From: Acuticoccus sp. I52.16.1
GTDB taxonomy: Bacteria; Pseudomonadota; Alphaproteobacteria; Rhizobiales; Amorphaceae
Assembly: GCF_022865125.1 (NCBI RefSeq)
Contig: NZ_CP094828.1
Span: 682,001 to 746,000, forward strand
Direction of reading: 5' to 3'
Length of the DNA: 64,000 nucleotides
The notes under the pieces are model-generated. The model was not told the DNA's origin and made no database searches. It saw only the letters and a list, made by a program, of their open reading frames with translations. Shown piece by piece: positions 19,425 through 28,798 of this stretch. Position 1 is the first letter of the stretch, and the number at the start of each line of letters is the position of its first letter. The position numbers and the translations under genes are program-made.

Positions 19425-20906
19425 ATGACCCTCCGCGCGGGCTCCGGCACGGCCCTTCGCCCGAACTCCGGCCTCCGAACCGACGCTCGCCCGGTGGTGC
19501 CGCCGGATGCGCCGGGGCCGGTGGTCCCCCCCACGCCCACCCGCATGGAGGCCGCCGCGCTGCGACGCGCGGCCCGCACGCGGGTCCTGCTGGAGGGGCC
19601 GATCGGCCCGACGCTCGCCCGCCTCGCCGCCCCCAATGTGCTCGCCATGCTGGTCTCCTCGGTGCTCGTCATCACCGAGGCGGTGTTCGCCGGCCAGCTC
19701 GGCATTTCGGCGCTGGCGGGGCTGGCGCTCGTCTTCCCGCTGGTGATGCTGGTGCAGATGATGTCGGCCGGGGCGATGGGCGGCGCGATCTCCTCGGCGG
19801 TGTCGCGGGCGCTGGGGGCGGGCGATCCGGCGAGGGCGGCCGGCCTCGCCGTGACCGCCTGGGCCATCGGGCTGGTCGCGGCCCTGATCTTCGCGCTCGC
19901 CGTCGTCGGCGCTGGCCGCACGGTGTTCGGCTGGCTCGGCGGCGACGGCGCGGCGGTGGAGGCGGCCTACGCCTACGCGCTCGTCTTCTTCCCCGGCTGC
20001 CTCACCTATTGGCTGCTGCACGGCACGCTCAGCGTCATGCGCGGCACCGGCAACATGCTCGCCCCCGCCTGCACGCTGCTGGCCGTGGCGGTCGCGACGG
20101 TGCCGATCTCGGGTGCCCTCTCGCTGGGGTGGGGGCCGTTTCCGGCGCTCGGCATGGCCGGGCTCGCGGCCGGGCTCGTCATCGCCCACGGGCTCGCCGC
20201 GATCGGCGCCGTGCTCTACGTCCTCGCCGGCCGCGCCGGCCTCACCATCGACCGCGCCGCCTTCCGCCTCCGCCGGGACCGCTTCGCCGATATCTTGCGC
20301 GTCGGGCTGATCGCCTCGCTCAACGCGCTGCAGAGCGTCGCCACGATCGTCATCATGGTCGCCCTGGTGGGCCGTTTCGGACCGGAGGCGATGGCCGGCT
20401 ACGGCCTCGGCGCGCGGCTGGAATTCCTGATGATCCCGGTCGTCTTCGGCATCGGCGCGGCGATGACGGCGATGGTCGGCGCCAACATCGGCGCCGGGGC
20501 GCGGGCGCGCGCGCTGCGGATCGGCTTCACCGGGGCGTTGGCGGCGGGCGGCGCGGTGGGCTGCATCTCGCTCACACTCGCCCTCTTCCCGGATCTGTGG
20601 CTCGGCCTCTTCCTCTCTCCCGCCGATACCGCCGTTCTGGAGGCGGGCCGGCTCTACTTCCGCATCGTCGCCCCCTTCCTCGCCTTCTTCGCGCTCGGCC
20701 TCGCCCTCTACTTCGCCTCGCAGGGGGCCGGGCGGATGATCTGGCCCGTCGCGGCGAGCTTCGTGCGGATGGGCGTCGCATTCGGCGGCGCGCTGGCACT
20801 GGTCGGCCCGCTCGGCCTCGGCGGCATCTTCGTCGGCGTCGCGGCCGGCATGCTCGTCTACGGCGCGATGACGGCGGCGGCGATCCTCGCCACGCGCTGG
20901 CGCTGA
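19425..20906 (+). CDS. MATE family efflux transporter
   Basis: Inner membrane multidrug/organic cation exporter of 493 aa with 12 hydrophobic helices in two MatE halves (~60-220 and ~285-450). The first helix pair is LARLAAPNVLAMLVSSVLVITEAVFAGQLG, and repeat features include GGAISSAVSRALGAGD in the first half and VGANIGAGARARA in the second. The first 40 residues are Pro/Arg-rich and not typical; the ATG at 19545 (MEAAALRRAARTRV) gives a normal N-terminus and may be the real start. It is divergent from the HxlR regulator with a shared operator, suggesting induction by an exported toxic compound. Confidence 0.9.
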   Translation: MTLRAGSGTALRPNSGLRTDARPVVPPDAPGPVVPPTPTRMEAAALRRAARTRVLLEGPIGPTLARLAAPNVLAMLVSSVLVITEAVFAGQLGISALAGLALVFPLVMLVQMMSAGAMGGAISSAVSRALGAGDPARAAGLAVTAWAIGLVAALIFALAVVGAGRTVFGWLGGDGAAVEAAYAYALVFFPGCLTYWLLHGTLSVMRGTGNMLAPACTLLAVAVATVPISGALSLGWGPFPALGMAGLAAGLVIAHGLAAIGAVLYVLAGRAGLTIDRAAFRLRRDRFADILRVGLIASLNALQSVATIVIMVALVGRFGPEAMAGYGLGARLEFLMIPVVFGIGAAMTAMVGANIGAGARARALRIGFTGALAAGGAVGCISLTLALFPDLWLGLFLSPADTAVLEAGRLYFRIVAPFLAFFALGLALYFASQGAGRMIWPVAASFVRMGVAFGGALALVGPLGLGGIFVGVAAGMLVYGAMTAAAILATRWR

Positions 20907-21135
20907 CGCGGCGGCCGTCGATCCGGGGATTTTCGCAGCCCGCAAGCCCCAGGCGGTCAGCGCCGGTTTGACCTCACCATGTTAATCGTGCGACGCGATC
21001 GCCGCTGCGGCGACACACCACGGTCCCGCACTTCAGGCGGTTAGTGGCGGATCGGGCTCCATCCCACCCGCCTTCTGTACCGCGTATGATTGAAAGTCTG
21101 GGGCCGGCCCCTACAGTCGGACTAGAGATGTTCGA

Positions 21136-23046
21136 ATGAGGCTTCGGGTGCGTCCGCTTCTCCAGTCGGTTAACCTGCCGAAAGATCTACGCGCGTTGCC
21201 GGAACGCGACCTGAAGGCGTTCGCGGACGAACTGCGCGCCGAGCTGATCGACGTCGTGTCCACCACGGGCGGGCATCTCGGTTCTGCGCTGGGCGTCGTC
21301 GAGCTGACCGTCGCGTTGCATTACGTGTTCGACACGCCGCGCGACAAACTGATCTGGGACGTCGGCCATCAGTGCTACCCGCACAAGATGCTGACCGGCC
21401 GGCGCGACCGGATGGGCACGCTGCGCCAGGGCGGCGGCCTCTCCGGCTTCACCAAGCGCGACGAGAGCGTCTACGACCCCTTCGGCGCGGCCCACTCGTC
21501 GACCTCGATCTCGGCCGGGCTCGGGTTCGCCAACGCGCGCGATCTGCTCGGCGAGGATCACGAGGTCGTCGCGGTGATCGGCGACGGGGCGATGTCCGCC
21601 GGCATGGCCTACGAGGCGATGAACAACGCCGGTGCGCACGACGCCCGCCTCATCGTCATCCTCAACGACAACGACATGTCGATCGCCCCGCCCGTCGGCG
21701 CCATGAGCGCCTATCTGGCGCGGCTGGCCAGCGGCGAGCCTTACGTCACCATGCGCGAGGCACTGAAGGGGTTGGTGCGCCGCTTGCCGCGCTTCGTCGA
21801 GCGTGGGGCGGCCCGGGCGGAGGAGTTCGCCAAGGGCATCGCCATGGGCGGCACCCTCTTCGAGGAGCTGGGCTTCTACTATGTCGGCCCGATCGACGGT
21901 CACAACCTCGATCACCTCCTCCCGGTCCTCGCCAACGTGCGTGACGCCGACAACAAGCCGGTGCTCGTCCACGTCGTCACCCAGAAGGGCAAGGGTTACC
22001 CGCCGGCGGAGAACTCGGCCGACAAGTATCACGGCGTCTCCAAGTTCGACGTCGTCACCGGCGAGCAGGCCAAGGCCAAGCCGAACGCGCCCGCCTACAC
22101 CAAGGTCTTCGGCCAGGCGCTGATCGCCGAGGCGGAGCGGGACGACCGCATCGTCGGCATCACCGCCGCCATGCCGTCCGGCACCGGGATCGACCTCTTC
22201 GAGCGCGTCTTCCCGGAGCGGACCTACGACGTCGGCATCGCCGAGCAGCACGCGGTCACCTTCGCGGCCGGGCTGGCGGCGGGTGGCTGCAAGCCCTTCG
22301 CCGCCATCTACTCGACCTTCCTGCAACGCGGCTACGACCAGGTCGTGCACGACGTCGCCATCCAGGGCCTGCCGGTGCGCTTCGCGATCGACCGTGCCGG
22401 CTTCGTCGGGGCCGACGGCTCGACCCACGCCGGCGCGTTCGACATCGCCTACCTCTCGTGCCTCCCCGGCATGGTCGTGATGGCCGCGGGCGACGAGGCG
22501 GAGTTGACGCACATGGTCGCCACCGCCGCCGCCTACGACGACGGGCCGATCGCCTTCCGCTATCCGCGTGGCGAGGGCGTCGGCGTGGAGATGCCGGAGC
22601 GCGGCACGCCGCTGGAGATCGGCAAGGGCCGTATCCTGCGCGAGGGGTCCACCATCGCCATCCTGTCGCTGGGGGGGCGGCTCTCGGCGGCGCTGCTGGC
22701 GGCGGAGGAGCTTTCCGCCAGGGGCCTGCCGGCCACCGTCGCCGACGCGCGCTTCGCAAAGCCGCTGGACCGCGACCTCATCCTGCACCTGGCGCGCGAG
22801 CACGAGGTGCTGATCACCGTGGAAGAAGGCGCGATCGGCGGCTTCGGCAGCCATGTCCTGACGATGCTCGCCCGCGAGGGCGCGCTCGACACCGGCTGCA
22901 AGGTGCGCCCGCTGACGATGCCCGACGCGTTCGTCGACCAGGACAAGCCCGACTTAATGTATGCGCGCGCCGGGCTCGACGCGGCCGGCATCGTGCGCAC
23001 CGCACTCGAGGCGCTGGGCGCCGGCGCGCTGGCCAACCGCGCATGA
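21136..23046 (+). CDS. dxs: 1-deoxy-D-xylulose-5-phosphate synthase
   Basis: Thiamine diphosphate enzyme of 636 aa that condenses pyruvate and glyceraldehyde 3-phosphate, the first step of the MEP pathway. The thiamine-binding region has [32 protein letters not shown] and the GDG...N motif as [20 protein letters not shown]. The transketolase pyrimidine domain has [16 protein letters not shown] with the catalytic Glu, and [15 protein letters not shown]. The C-terminal domain ends with [13 protein letters not shown]. The start gives [21 protein letters not shown], close to the family N-terminus. Its stop overlaps the next gene's ATG. Confidence 0.96.
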   Translation: MRLRVRPLLQSVNLPKDLRALPERDLKAFADELRAELIDVVSTTGGHLGSALGVVELTVALHYVFDTPRDKLIWDVGHQCYPHKMLTGRRDRMGTLRQGGGLSGFTKRDESVYDPFGAAHSSTSISAGLGFANARDLLGEDHEVVAVIGDGAMSAGMAYEAMNNAGAHDARLIVILNDNDMSIAPPVGAMSAYLARLASGEPYVTMREALKGLVRRLPRFVERGAARAEEFAKGIAMGGTLFEELGFYYVGPIDGHNLDHLLPVLANVRDADNKPVLVHVVTQKGKGYPPAENSADKYHGVSKFDVVTGEQAKAKPNAPAYTKVFGQALIAEAERDDRIVGITAAMPSGTGIDLFERVFPERTYDVGIAEQHAVTFAAGLAAGGCKPFAAIYSTFLQRGYDQVVHDVAIQGLPVRFAIDRAGFVGADGSTHAGAFDIAYLSCLPGMVVMAAGDEAELTHMVATAAAYDDGPIAFRYPRGEGVGVEMPERGTPLEIGKGRILREGSTIAILSLGGRLSAALLAAEELSARGLPATVADARFAKPLDRDLILHLAREHEVLITVEEGAIGGFGSHVLTMLAREGALDTGCKVRPLTMPDAFVDQDKPDLMYARAGLDAAGIVRTALEALGAGALANRA

Positions 23047-23924
23047 GCCGCGTCAATCTCGTCCACGACGCCGGCGCGGCCATCGGCGAGGGCGCCTTCT
23101 GGGATCCCGCCTCCGGGCTCCTCTTCTGGTGCGACATCGACAAGGGCATCGTCCATCGGTACGACCCCCGCTCGGGCCCGAAGGACCCCATCGCCGTGGG
23201 CGAGCGCGTCGGCTGCCTGGCACCGCGCCGGGACGGCGACCTCGTCATCGCCACCCAGTCCGGCCTCTACGACCTCGACCTTGCGACCGGCGGCAAGACG
23301 ATGTTCGCCGAGCCCGAGGCGCACCTCCCCGACAACCGCTTCAACGACGGCGCGACCGACCGGCAGGGCCGCTGGTGGGCGGGGACCATGTCCATCGCCC
23401 AACCGCCGACGCCCGTCGGCACGTTCTACCGGATCGACGCCGACCGCCGCGTGACGCCGATGATCGACGGCATCTACACCACCAACGGCCTCGCCTTCTC
23501 GCCCGACGGCCGGACGATGTACTTCTCGGACTCCAACCCGTTGGTGCGCACCATCTGGGCCGCCGACTACGACATCGACGACGGCGTCCCCACCGCGCGC
23601 CGCGTCTTCTTCGACACCCGCTCGGTCGCCGGCCGTCCGGACGGGGCGACCGTCGACGCGGCCGGGTGCTACTGGATGGCCGGGGTCGGCGGCTGGCAGA
23701 TCCTGCGGATCACCCCGGCGGGCAAGGTGGACATGATCGTCGACATGCCGGTCGAACGGCCGAGCAAGCCCGAGTTCGGCGGCCCCGGCCTCACCGATCT
23801 CTACGTCACCTCGATCGGCAGCGGCGCCGGCCCGGTCGGTCCCGAGCAGCCCCACGCCGGGGGCCTGTTCGTGGTGACCGGACTGCCGGCCGCCGGCCTC
23901 GCCCCGACCCCCTTCGCCGGCTGA
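23043..23924 (+). CDS. SMP-30/gluconolactonase/LRE family protein
   Basis: Six-bladed beta-propeller of 293 aa. Calcium/catalytic residues of the family appear in [20 protein letters not shown] (Glu), [19 protein letters not shown] (Asn and Asp), [19 protein letters not shown] and [18 protein letters not shown] (Asp). Members hydrolyse sugar lactones such as gluconolactone or arabinonolactone; the substrate here is open. Its ATG overlaps the dxs stop (ATGA), so it is translated with dxs although no metabolic link is obvious. Confidence 0.88.
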   Translation: MSRVNLVHDAGAAIGEGAFWDPASGLLFWCDIDKGIVHRYDPRSGPKDPIAVGERVGCLAPRRDGDLVIATQSGLYDLDLATGGKTMFAEPEAHLPDNRFNDGATDRQGRWWAGTMSIAQPPTPVGTFYRIDADRRVTPMIDGIYTTNGLAFSPDGRTMYFSDSNPLVRTIWAADYDIDDGVPTARRVFFDTRSVAGRPDGATVDAAGCYWMAGVGGWQILRITPAGKVDMIVDMPVERPSKPEFGGPGLTDLYVTSIGSGAGPVGPEQPHAGGLFVVTGLPAAGLAPTPFAG

Positions 23925-23951
23925 CCCCGCGCGGGCCCCGGCGCCCGTTCG

Positions 23952-23967
23952 CTTGACCGACGTCAAG
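23952..23967. promoter_or_regulatory. FNR/FixK-type inverted repeat upstream of the alcohol dehydrogenase
   Basis: CTTGAC-N4-GTCAAG, a perfect six-base inverted repeat with a four-base spacer. It fits the TTGAY-N4-RTCAA consensus of FNR/FixK/NnrR regulators. It ends 130 bases before the dehydrogenase ATG. Low-oxygen control of this gene is an inference. Confidence 0.55.
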
Positions 23968-24097
23968 GTGGTGCCACGCTGCGGCCCCTATCGTCCCGTG
24001 AAGTGCGACGACCGTCGTGCCGGACCCAAGCGCGGCGTCCGCGCCCGGCCGGACGCTCGCGCGCACGACGCCCATGCAACCACGGGGACGCTTGAAC

Positions 24098-25123
24098 ATG
24101 GCGAAGATGATGAAAGCCGCGGTGGTGCACGAATTCGGTGCCCCGCTGGTCATCGAGGACAGGCCCGTGCCGGAGGTCGGCCCGGGACAGATCCTCATGA
24201 AGGTGGAAGCCTCCGGCGTGTGCCACACCGACCTGCACGCCGCCTCGGGCGATTGGCCGGCCAAGCCGAGCCCCCCGTTCATTCCGGGCCATGAGGGCGT
24301 CGGCTTCGTCGCCGCGGTCGGCGCGGGGGTGAGCGGCGTCAAGGAGGGGGACCGGATCGGCGTGCCGTGGCTCCACACCGCGTGCGGCCACTGCGAGCAC
24401 TGCCGCACCGGCTGGGAGACGCTCTGCTACGATCAGCAGATGACCGGCTACACCGTCGACGGCGGCTTTGCCGAGTACGTGCTGGCGGACCCGAATTTCG
24501 TCGGCCACCTGCCCGACAATCTGGAGTTCGGCGCCGCTGCGCCGGTGCTGTGCGCCGGCGTCACCGTCTACAAGGGCCTCAAGGAGGCCGAGACCAAGCC
24601 GGGCGAGTGGATGGTCGTCTCCGGCATCGGCGGCCTCGGCCACATGGCGGTGCAGTACGCCAAGGCGATGGGCATGCGCGTCGTCGCGGTGGACATCGCC
24701 GAGGACAAGCTGGCGCTCGCCGCGTCGCTCGGCGCCGAGGCCACGGTCGACGCCCGCGGCAACGACGCCATCGCCGAGGTGCGGCGCATCACCGATGGGG
24801 GCGGCCACGGCGTGCTGGTGACCGCCGTGTCGCGCGGGGCGTTCGCGCAGGCGGTGGCGATGACGCGCCGGCACGGCACCATGTCGCTCGTCGGCCTGCC
24901 GCCGGGCGACTTTGCGCTGCCGATCTTCGACGTCGTCCTCAACCGCATCACCGTGCGCGGGTCGATCGTCGGCACCCGGCAGGATCTCGTCGAGGCGCTG
25001 CAGTTCGCCGGCGACGGCAAGGTCGCCTCGCATTTCAGCTGGGACACGCTGGACAACATCAACGCCATCTTCGCGCGCATGAAGGCCGGCCGCATCGACG
25101 GCCGCGTGGTGATGAAGATCTAG
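24098..25123 (+). CDS. Zinc-dependent alcohol dehydrogenase (AdhP/AdhA-like)
   Basis: Cytosolic NAD-dependent medium-chain dehydrogenase of 341 aa. Catalytic zinc ligands lie in SGVCHTDLHAASGDW (Cys) and FIPGHEGVGFV (His, Glu). The structural zinc site is the four-Cys block CGHCEHCRTGWETLC. The Rossmann loop is SGIGGLGHMAVQYAKAMG. The length and sequence fit the propanol-preferring AdhP group that interconverts short primary alcohols and aldehydes. The start MAKMMKAAVV has GGGGACG upstream. Convergent with cobU: both genes end within the shared bases CTAG at 25120-25123. An FNR-type site lies upstream. Confidence 0.94.
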   Translation: MAKMMKAAVVHEFGAPLVIEDRPVPEVGPGQILMKVEASGVCHTDLHAASGDWPAKPSPPFIPGHEGVGFVAAVGAGVSGVKEGDRIGVPWLHTACGHCEHCRTGWETLCYDQQMTGYTVDGGFAEYVLADPNFVGHLPDNLEFGAAAPVLCAGVTVYKGLKEAETKPGEWMVVSGIGGLGHMAVQYAKAMGMRVVAVDIAEDKLALAASLGAEATVDARGNDAIAEVRRITDGGGHGVLVTAVSRGAFAQAVAMTRRHGTMSLVGLPPGDFALPIFDVVLNRITVRGSIVGTRQDLVEALQFAGDGKVASHFSWDTLDNINAIFARMKAGRIDGRVVMKI

Positions 25124-25653
25124 AGGCCGATCGCCGGCGCCGGAGCCGGCTTGACCTGCAAAGGGCAGCCGGCGACCAGCTTGACGACCGCCGTCGCGCG
25201 CCGGGCCAGCGCCTGGTTGAGGGTCCCCTGCGCGTCGCGAAAGGCGCGGCCGAGCGGCGTCGCCGGGACGATCCCCTCGCCCACCTCGTTGGCCACGGCG
25301 ATCACGTCGCGCCCCCGCGCCTCCAGCGCCGCACACAGCGCCCGGCTGTGCCGGGCGACGTCGTGCTCACCCAGCATCACGTTGGTCAGCCACAAGGTCA
25401 GGCAGTCGAGCAGGACGACGCCTTCGCCCTGGAGCGTCGGCGCGAGGTCGATGGTGGCCTCGATGGTGGTCCAGTGGGGCGGGCGGCGCTCGCGGTGGGC
25501 GGCGATGCGGGCGGCCATCTCCTCGTCACGGGGCGGGCCGGCGGTGGCAACGTAGGTCACCGGGCGCCCGGCCCCCTCGGCGAGCGTTTCGGCGTAGCGG
25601 GATTTGCCGGACCGCGCGCCTCCGAGGACGAGAATGAAATGAGGCTGGCCGAT
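25120..25653 (-). CDS. cobU: Bifunctional adenosylcobinamide kinase/guanylyltransferase with apparent ATC start
   Basis: CobU/CobP of the cobalamin nucleotide-loop pathway, 177 aa when read from the ATC at 25653-25651, close to the ~180 aa of known CobU. The P-loop is GGARSGKSRYAETLAEGAG, followed by VTYVATAGPPRDEEMAARI with RI-x-x-H-RERRP, then LLDCLTLWLTNVML and the end NEVGEGIVPATPLGRAFRD. The only ATG/GTG/TTG in frame is a GTG at 25560, which would remove the P-loop. Upstream of the ATC the frame is open to a TAG at about 25693 without a standard start, and AGGGAGA sits seven bases before the ATC. No other cob genes lie in the window. Confidence 0.85.
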   Translation of the reverse strand: MGQPHFILVLGGARSGKSRYAETLAEGAGRPVTYVATAGPPRDEEMAARIAAHRERRPPHWTTIEATIDLAPTLQGEGVVLLDCLTLWLTNVMLGEHDVARHSRALCAALEARGRDVIAVANEVGEGIVPATPLGRAFRDAQGTLNQALARRATAVVKLVAGCPLQVKPAPAPAIGL

Positions 25654-25717
25654 GTCGCTTCTCCCTGTTGCGCGTCCTATGCCGGCTTGCTATATCCCCC
25701 CAACGCGAGCGCGTCAT

Positions 25718-25792
25718 TCCCCGGTAGCTCAGCGGTAGAGCAACCGGCTGTTAACCGGTTGGTCGCTGGTTCGAATCCGGCCCGGGGAGCCA
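25718..25792 (+). tRNA. tRNA-Asn (anticodon GTT)
   Basis: Complete cloverleaf: acceptor TCCCCGG with CCGGGGA, D arm TAGCTCAGCGGTAGAGCA, anticodon stem-loop ACCGGCTGTTAACCGGT with GTT at 25750-25752, T arm GCTGGTTCGAATCCGGC, discriminator G and encoded CCA at 25790-25792. I found no copy of its 3' end elsewhere in the window that would mark an integrated element. Confidence 0.97.
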
Positions 25793-26155
25793 CTCGCCCA
25801 TCCGCTGCGAGTCCCGCTGGCGCACTCCTCCCCACATCCGACGCGCAACACACCCGACCACGCTCGCATCCGGTGCGATGCCGCACGTCCGGCGTCCTCG
25901 GCCTTCCGCTCCCCGTGCACGCCGCTCCCGACGCTGCGCGACAGCAGCCGGCTCCCCCGCCCGCACGCCTCCATCGTCTTTCCCCGCGCGGCCGGTGTTC
26001 CGGCGGCGGGGCCGTCGCCGCGCTGTAAACGGCGCATGAACGGGCGCTGTAAAAGTGTGACGCGCGTCACACTGGCGCACGTCGGCATCGCCCATTTGTG
26101 AACAGGAGTTAACCAAGTCCCGCACCAGGGCCGCGTGCCGATCGGGAGAGCGAAC
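25793..26155. other. Intergenic region after tRNA-Asn
   Basis: A 363-base stretch with no convincing gene. Its right half holds a perfect CRP-type palindrome and GGGAGAG just before the ATG of the 62-aa membrane protein. The left half is GC-rich spacer. Confidence 0.6.
26054..26073. promoter_or_regulatory. CRP-type palindrome TGTGA-N6-TCACA
   Basis: A 20-base perfect palindrome, AGTGTGACGCGCGTCACACT, that contains the exact CRP/FNR-superfamily core TGTGA-N6-TCACA. Its right end is 82 bases before the ATG of the 62-aa membrane protein, a distance compatible with activation. Identity of the binding protein is inferred from the consensus only. Confidence 0.65.
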
Positions 26156-26344
26156 ATGAATGGCATAGAGAACTTCAGAACCGCGGCCCTGTCCGTCCTC
26201 ATCGGCGCGCTGGTGCTGGTGTCCCTGGCGATGCCGGTGCTGATCGTCGGCACCTCGGCCAGCCGCTACACCGTTGTCTTCTCCGCCGTGGACGAGGCGC
26301 CGCGCAGTGCCGCCATCGCAGGCGAGGACGGCCCCGCGACCTGA
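26156..26344 (+). CDS. Small single-span membrane protein under a CRP-type site
   Basis: Predicted protein of 62 aa: a short polar start (MNGIENFRTAA), one hydrophobic helix of about 20 residues (LSVLIGALVLVSLAMPVLIV), and a 30-residue tail (GTSASRYTVVFSAVDEAPRS). GGGAGAG lies six bases before the ATG, so the start is well supported. No family recognised. It converges with the metal ATPase gene, 17 bases apart. Confidence 0.65.
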   Translation: MNGIENFRTAALSVLIGALVLVSLAMPVLIVGTSASRYTVVFSAVDEAPRSAAIAGEDGPAT

Positions 26345-26361
26345 CGCGGCGCTCGAGCCGA

Positions 26362-28692
26362 TCAGGCCCGCGCCGGTCGTCCGGCGGCCGGAGCATCGGT
26401 CCCGAGCCGCGACACCGCCTCCGGCCGACGACCGCGCAGCAGCCGCAGCGCGTTGGCCACCACCACAAGCGATACGCCCACGTCCGCCGCGATCGCCCCC
26501 CACATCGACGCCACCCCCATTGCCGTCAGCACCACGAAGCCGGCCTTCGTCACCAGCGAGATGCCGATATTCTCGTGGATGACACGCATGGTGCGGCGGG
26601 AGTGATCGATCAGCCATGGCACTTTGGCGATGTCGTCCGTCATCAGCGCGATGTCGGCCACCTCGATCGCCGCGTCCGAGCCGACCACCCCCATCGCGAT
26701 GCCGTAGTGCGCCCGCGCCATCGCCGGCGCGTCGTTGATCCCGTCGCCGACCATCGCCACCACCGCGTGGGTGGCCACCAGCTCCTCCACCGCGCGGACC
26801 TTGTCCTGCGGCAGCAGCTCGGCGCGCACGGCGTCGATCCCGACGGCGTCGGCGACCGCACGCGCGGTCGCCGCGTTGTCGCCGGTGAGCATGACGATGG
26901 TGCCGACGCCCTGCGCCCGCAGGCGCGCCACGATCGCCCTCGCCTCCGGACGGATCCGGTCGCGCAGCTCCAGGACCCCCAAAACGCCCGAACCGTCGCC
27001 GACGACGACCAGCGTGCTGCCGGCCGCCTCGATCCGCGCTCGCACCTCCGGCGGGACCGCCTCGGCGAAGCCGCGCTCGGCGGCGAACCGGTCGGACCCG
27101 AGCCAGACCGCCTCCCCGTCGATACGGCCCTCCAGGCCGCGGCCCGGCACGGTGCGCGTGTCCTCGGCCGCCGCCGGGTGGAGGCCGGCGTCGGCGGCAC
27201 GCGTCAGGATCGCGCGCGCCAGCGGATGGGAGGAACGCGCCTCCAGCGCGGCGGCGCGGCGCAGCAGATCGTCCGGCGCGCCGCGCGACGGATGGACCGC
27301 ATGGACCTCGGGCTCGCCCATGGTGAGGGTCCCGGTCTTGTCCAGCGCCAGCGCAGTGGTACGCCCCGGCGCCTCGACATAGGCCCCGCCCTTGATGAGC
27401 ACTCCGGCGCGGGCTGACGAGGCGAGCGCGGCGACGATCGACACCGGCGTCGAGATCACCAGCGCACAGGGGCAGGCGATCACCAGCAGCACCAGCGCGT
27501 TGTAGATCGCGCTGTCCCACGCCGCGCCCAGGACGAGCGGCGGTGCCAGCGCCAGGACCACCGCCAGCGCCATCACCGCGGGCGTATAGATGCGGGCGAA
27601 CTTCGCCACCCACTGCTCGACCTCGGCCCGGCGGGCCTGCGCGTCGCCCACCATGCGCACGATCTTGGCCAGGACGGTGTCCGACGCCGCTTTGGTGGCA
27701 CGTACGGTGAGACTGCCCTCGCCGTTGATGGTACCGGCGTAGACCTCGTCCCCCGGCTCCTTGGCCACGAGCGCGCTCTCGCCGGTGATCGGCGCCTGAT
27801 CGACCGCGCCGGCGCCGCGCACCACCTCGCCGTCCAGCGCGATGCGGTCGCCCCCACGGACCACGAAGAGGTCGCCTACGGCCACCGCCCCGGCGGCCAC
27901 CGTCTCCTCGCGGCCGTCGGGGCGGACGACGCGCGCGGTGGGGGGCGCGAGGTCCAGTAGCGTCGCCACGGCATTGCGCGCGCGCCCGACGCTCCAACTC
28001 TCCAGCGCCAGCGAGAGGGAGAAGAGGAAAGCCACCGTCGCCGCCTCGAAGAATTCGCCCAGGCCGACGGCACCGGCGATGGCGACCACCATGAGGAGGT
28101 TCATGTCCGGCGACAGGCGCCGCGCCGCGGCCCATGCCTTCGGCGCCACCAGCCACACCCCGCAGATGATCGCGATCGAAAAGAGCGCGATCTCGACGCG
28201 CGGCATCGGCACCGCGCCGTGGCCGGCGAAGAGGGTGAGCGCGCCGCCGGGCCCGGTCTCGACGATATGGTAGAGGAGACCGGCCGCCCAGAACGCACCG
28301 CTCGCCAGCGTGACGCGGCGCTGGCGGGCGGCATGCGCGGCCTGATCGGAGGCGGCATCGGCGTCGTCCCACGGCGCGGCGCGCATGCCGGTCGCGGCGA
28401 CCAGCTTGGCGATGCGCGCGTCGGACACCGGCTCGGCGCCGTCGCGCACGATCATCCGCCCGTTCAGGACGTCGAACGCCAGCCGATCGGCGCCGCCGAC
28501 CGCGGGACCGACCGCCTTGTTGAGGATCGCCACCTCCTCCGCACAGTCGAGCCCGCTGACGCGGAAGCTGCGGCCCGCCCCCGGCGGCGGCGGCGCCGGC
28601 ACGGCGCTGGAGGCGGCGCCGCAGCAGGCGCCGTCGTTCGTGGCGGCGGCATGGGGCTCGTGATGATGGTGGCGGTGGGCGCAATCGGACAT
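26362..28692 (-). CDS. Heavy metal P-type ATPase (Zn2+/Cd2+/Pb2+ exporter, ZntA/CadA type)
   Basis: Inner membrane P1B-ATPase of 776 aa. The N-terminus is His-rich (HRHHHHEPHAAA) and is followed by a heavy-metal-associated domain whose metal loop reads GLDCAEEV, a Cys/Glu variant seen in zinc/cadmium pumps rather than the CxxC of copper pumps. Core motifs are the transmembrane CPC site in VIACPCALVISTP, phosphorylation site DKTGTLTMGE and hinge MVGDGINDAPAMARA. AGGA lies upstream of the ATG. Transcription starts from a MerR-type promoter with a 19-base spacer, and the CadR/ZntR-like regulator is encoded about 340 bases away, divergently. Confidence 0.94.
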   Translation of the reverse strand: MSDCAHRHHHHEPHAAATNDGACCGAASSAVPAPPPPGAGRSFRVSGLDCAEEVAILNKAVGPAVGGADRLAFDVLNGRMIVRDGAEPVSDARIAKLVAATGMRAAPWDDADAASDQAAHAARQRRVTLASGAFWAAGLLYHIVETGPGGALTLFAGHGAVPMPRVEIALFSIAIICGVWLVAPKAWAAARRLSPDMNLLMVVAIAGAVGLGEFFEAATVAFLFSLSLALESWSVGRARNAVATLLDLAPPTARVVRPDGREETVAAGAVAVGDLFVVRGGDRIALDGEVVRGAGAVDQAPITGESALVAKEPGDEVYAGTINGEGSLTVRATKAASDTVLAKIVRMVGDAQARRAEVEQWVAKFARIYTPAVMALAVVLALAPPLVLGAAWDSAIYNALVLLVIACPCALVISTPVSIVAALASSARAGVLIKGGAYVEAPGRTTALALDKTGTLTMGEPEVHAVHPSRGAPDDLLRRAAALEARSSHPLARAILTRAADAGLHPAAAEDTRTVPGRGLEGRIDGEAVWLGSDRFAAERGFAEAVPPEVRARIEAAGSTLVVVGDGSGVLGVLELRDRIRPEARAIVARLRAQGVGTIVMLTGDNAATARAVADAVGIDAVRAELLPQDKVRAVEELVATHAVVAMVGDGINDAPAMARAHYGIAMGVVGSDAAIEVADIALMTDDIAKVPWLIDHSRRTMRVIHENIGISLVTKAGFVVLTAMGVASMWGAIAADVGVSLVVVANALRLLRGRRPEAVSRLGTDAPAAGRPARA

Positions 28693-28722
28693 CGGTCCTG
28701 CCTCGCTGAACGTTGTGGGCCC

Positions 28723-28753
28723 AAGGTAGTCTCTACAGCCGCTAGAGCTTCAA
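28723..28753 (-). promoter_or_regulatory. MerR-type promoter/operator of the metal ATPase
   Basis: On the minus strand a -35 box TTGAAG and a -10 box TACCTT are separated by 19 bases, the stretched spacing that MerR-family activators correct by DNA distortion. The spacer contains the dyad CTCTA-N7-TAGAG. The -10 box ends 31 bases before the ATPase ATG. Confidence 0.85.
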
Positions 28754-28798
28754 GGGGTGCGGCGCGCGATATCCTCATGCCGCACCGGGGGCGGCCCG

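Noticed and set aside
18618-20945. A 775-codon minus-strand frame across the HxlR and MATE genes
   Set aside because: Low-complexity Arg/Glu/Gly product, and it runs antisense to a transporter with well-formed membrane helices and out of frame with HxlR.
25718-25792. tRNA-Asn as an attachment site of an integrated element
   Set aside because: No integrase gene and no copy of the tRNA 3' end were seen downstream.
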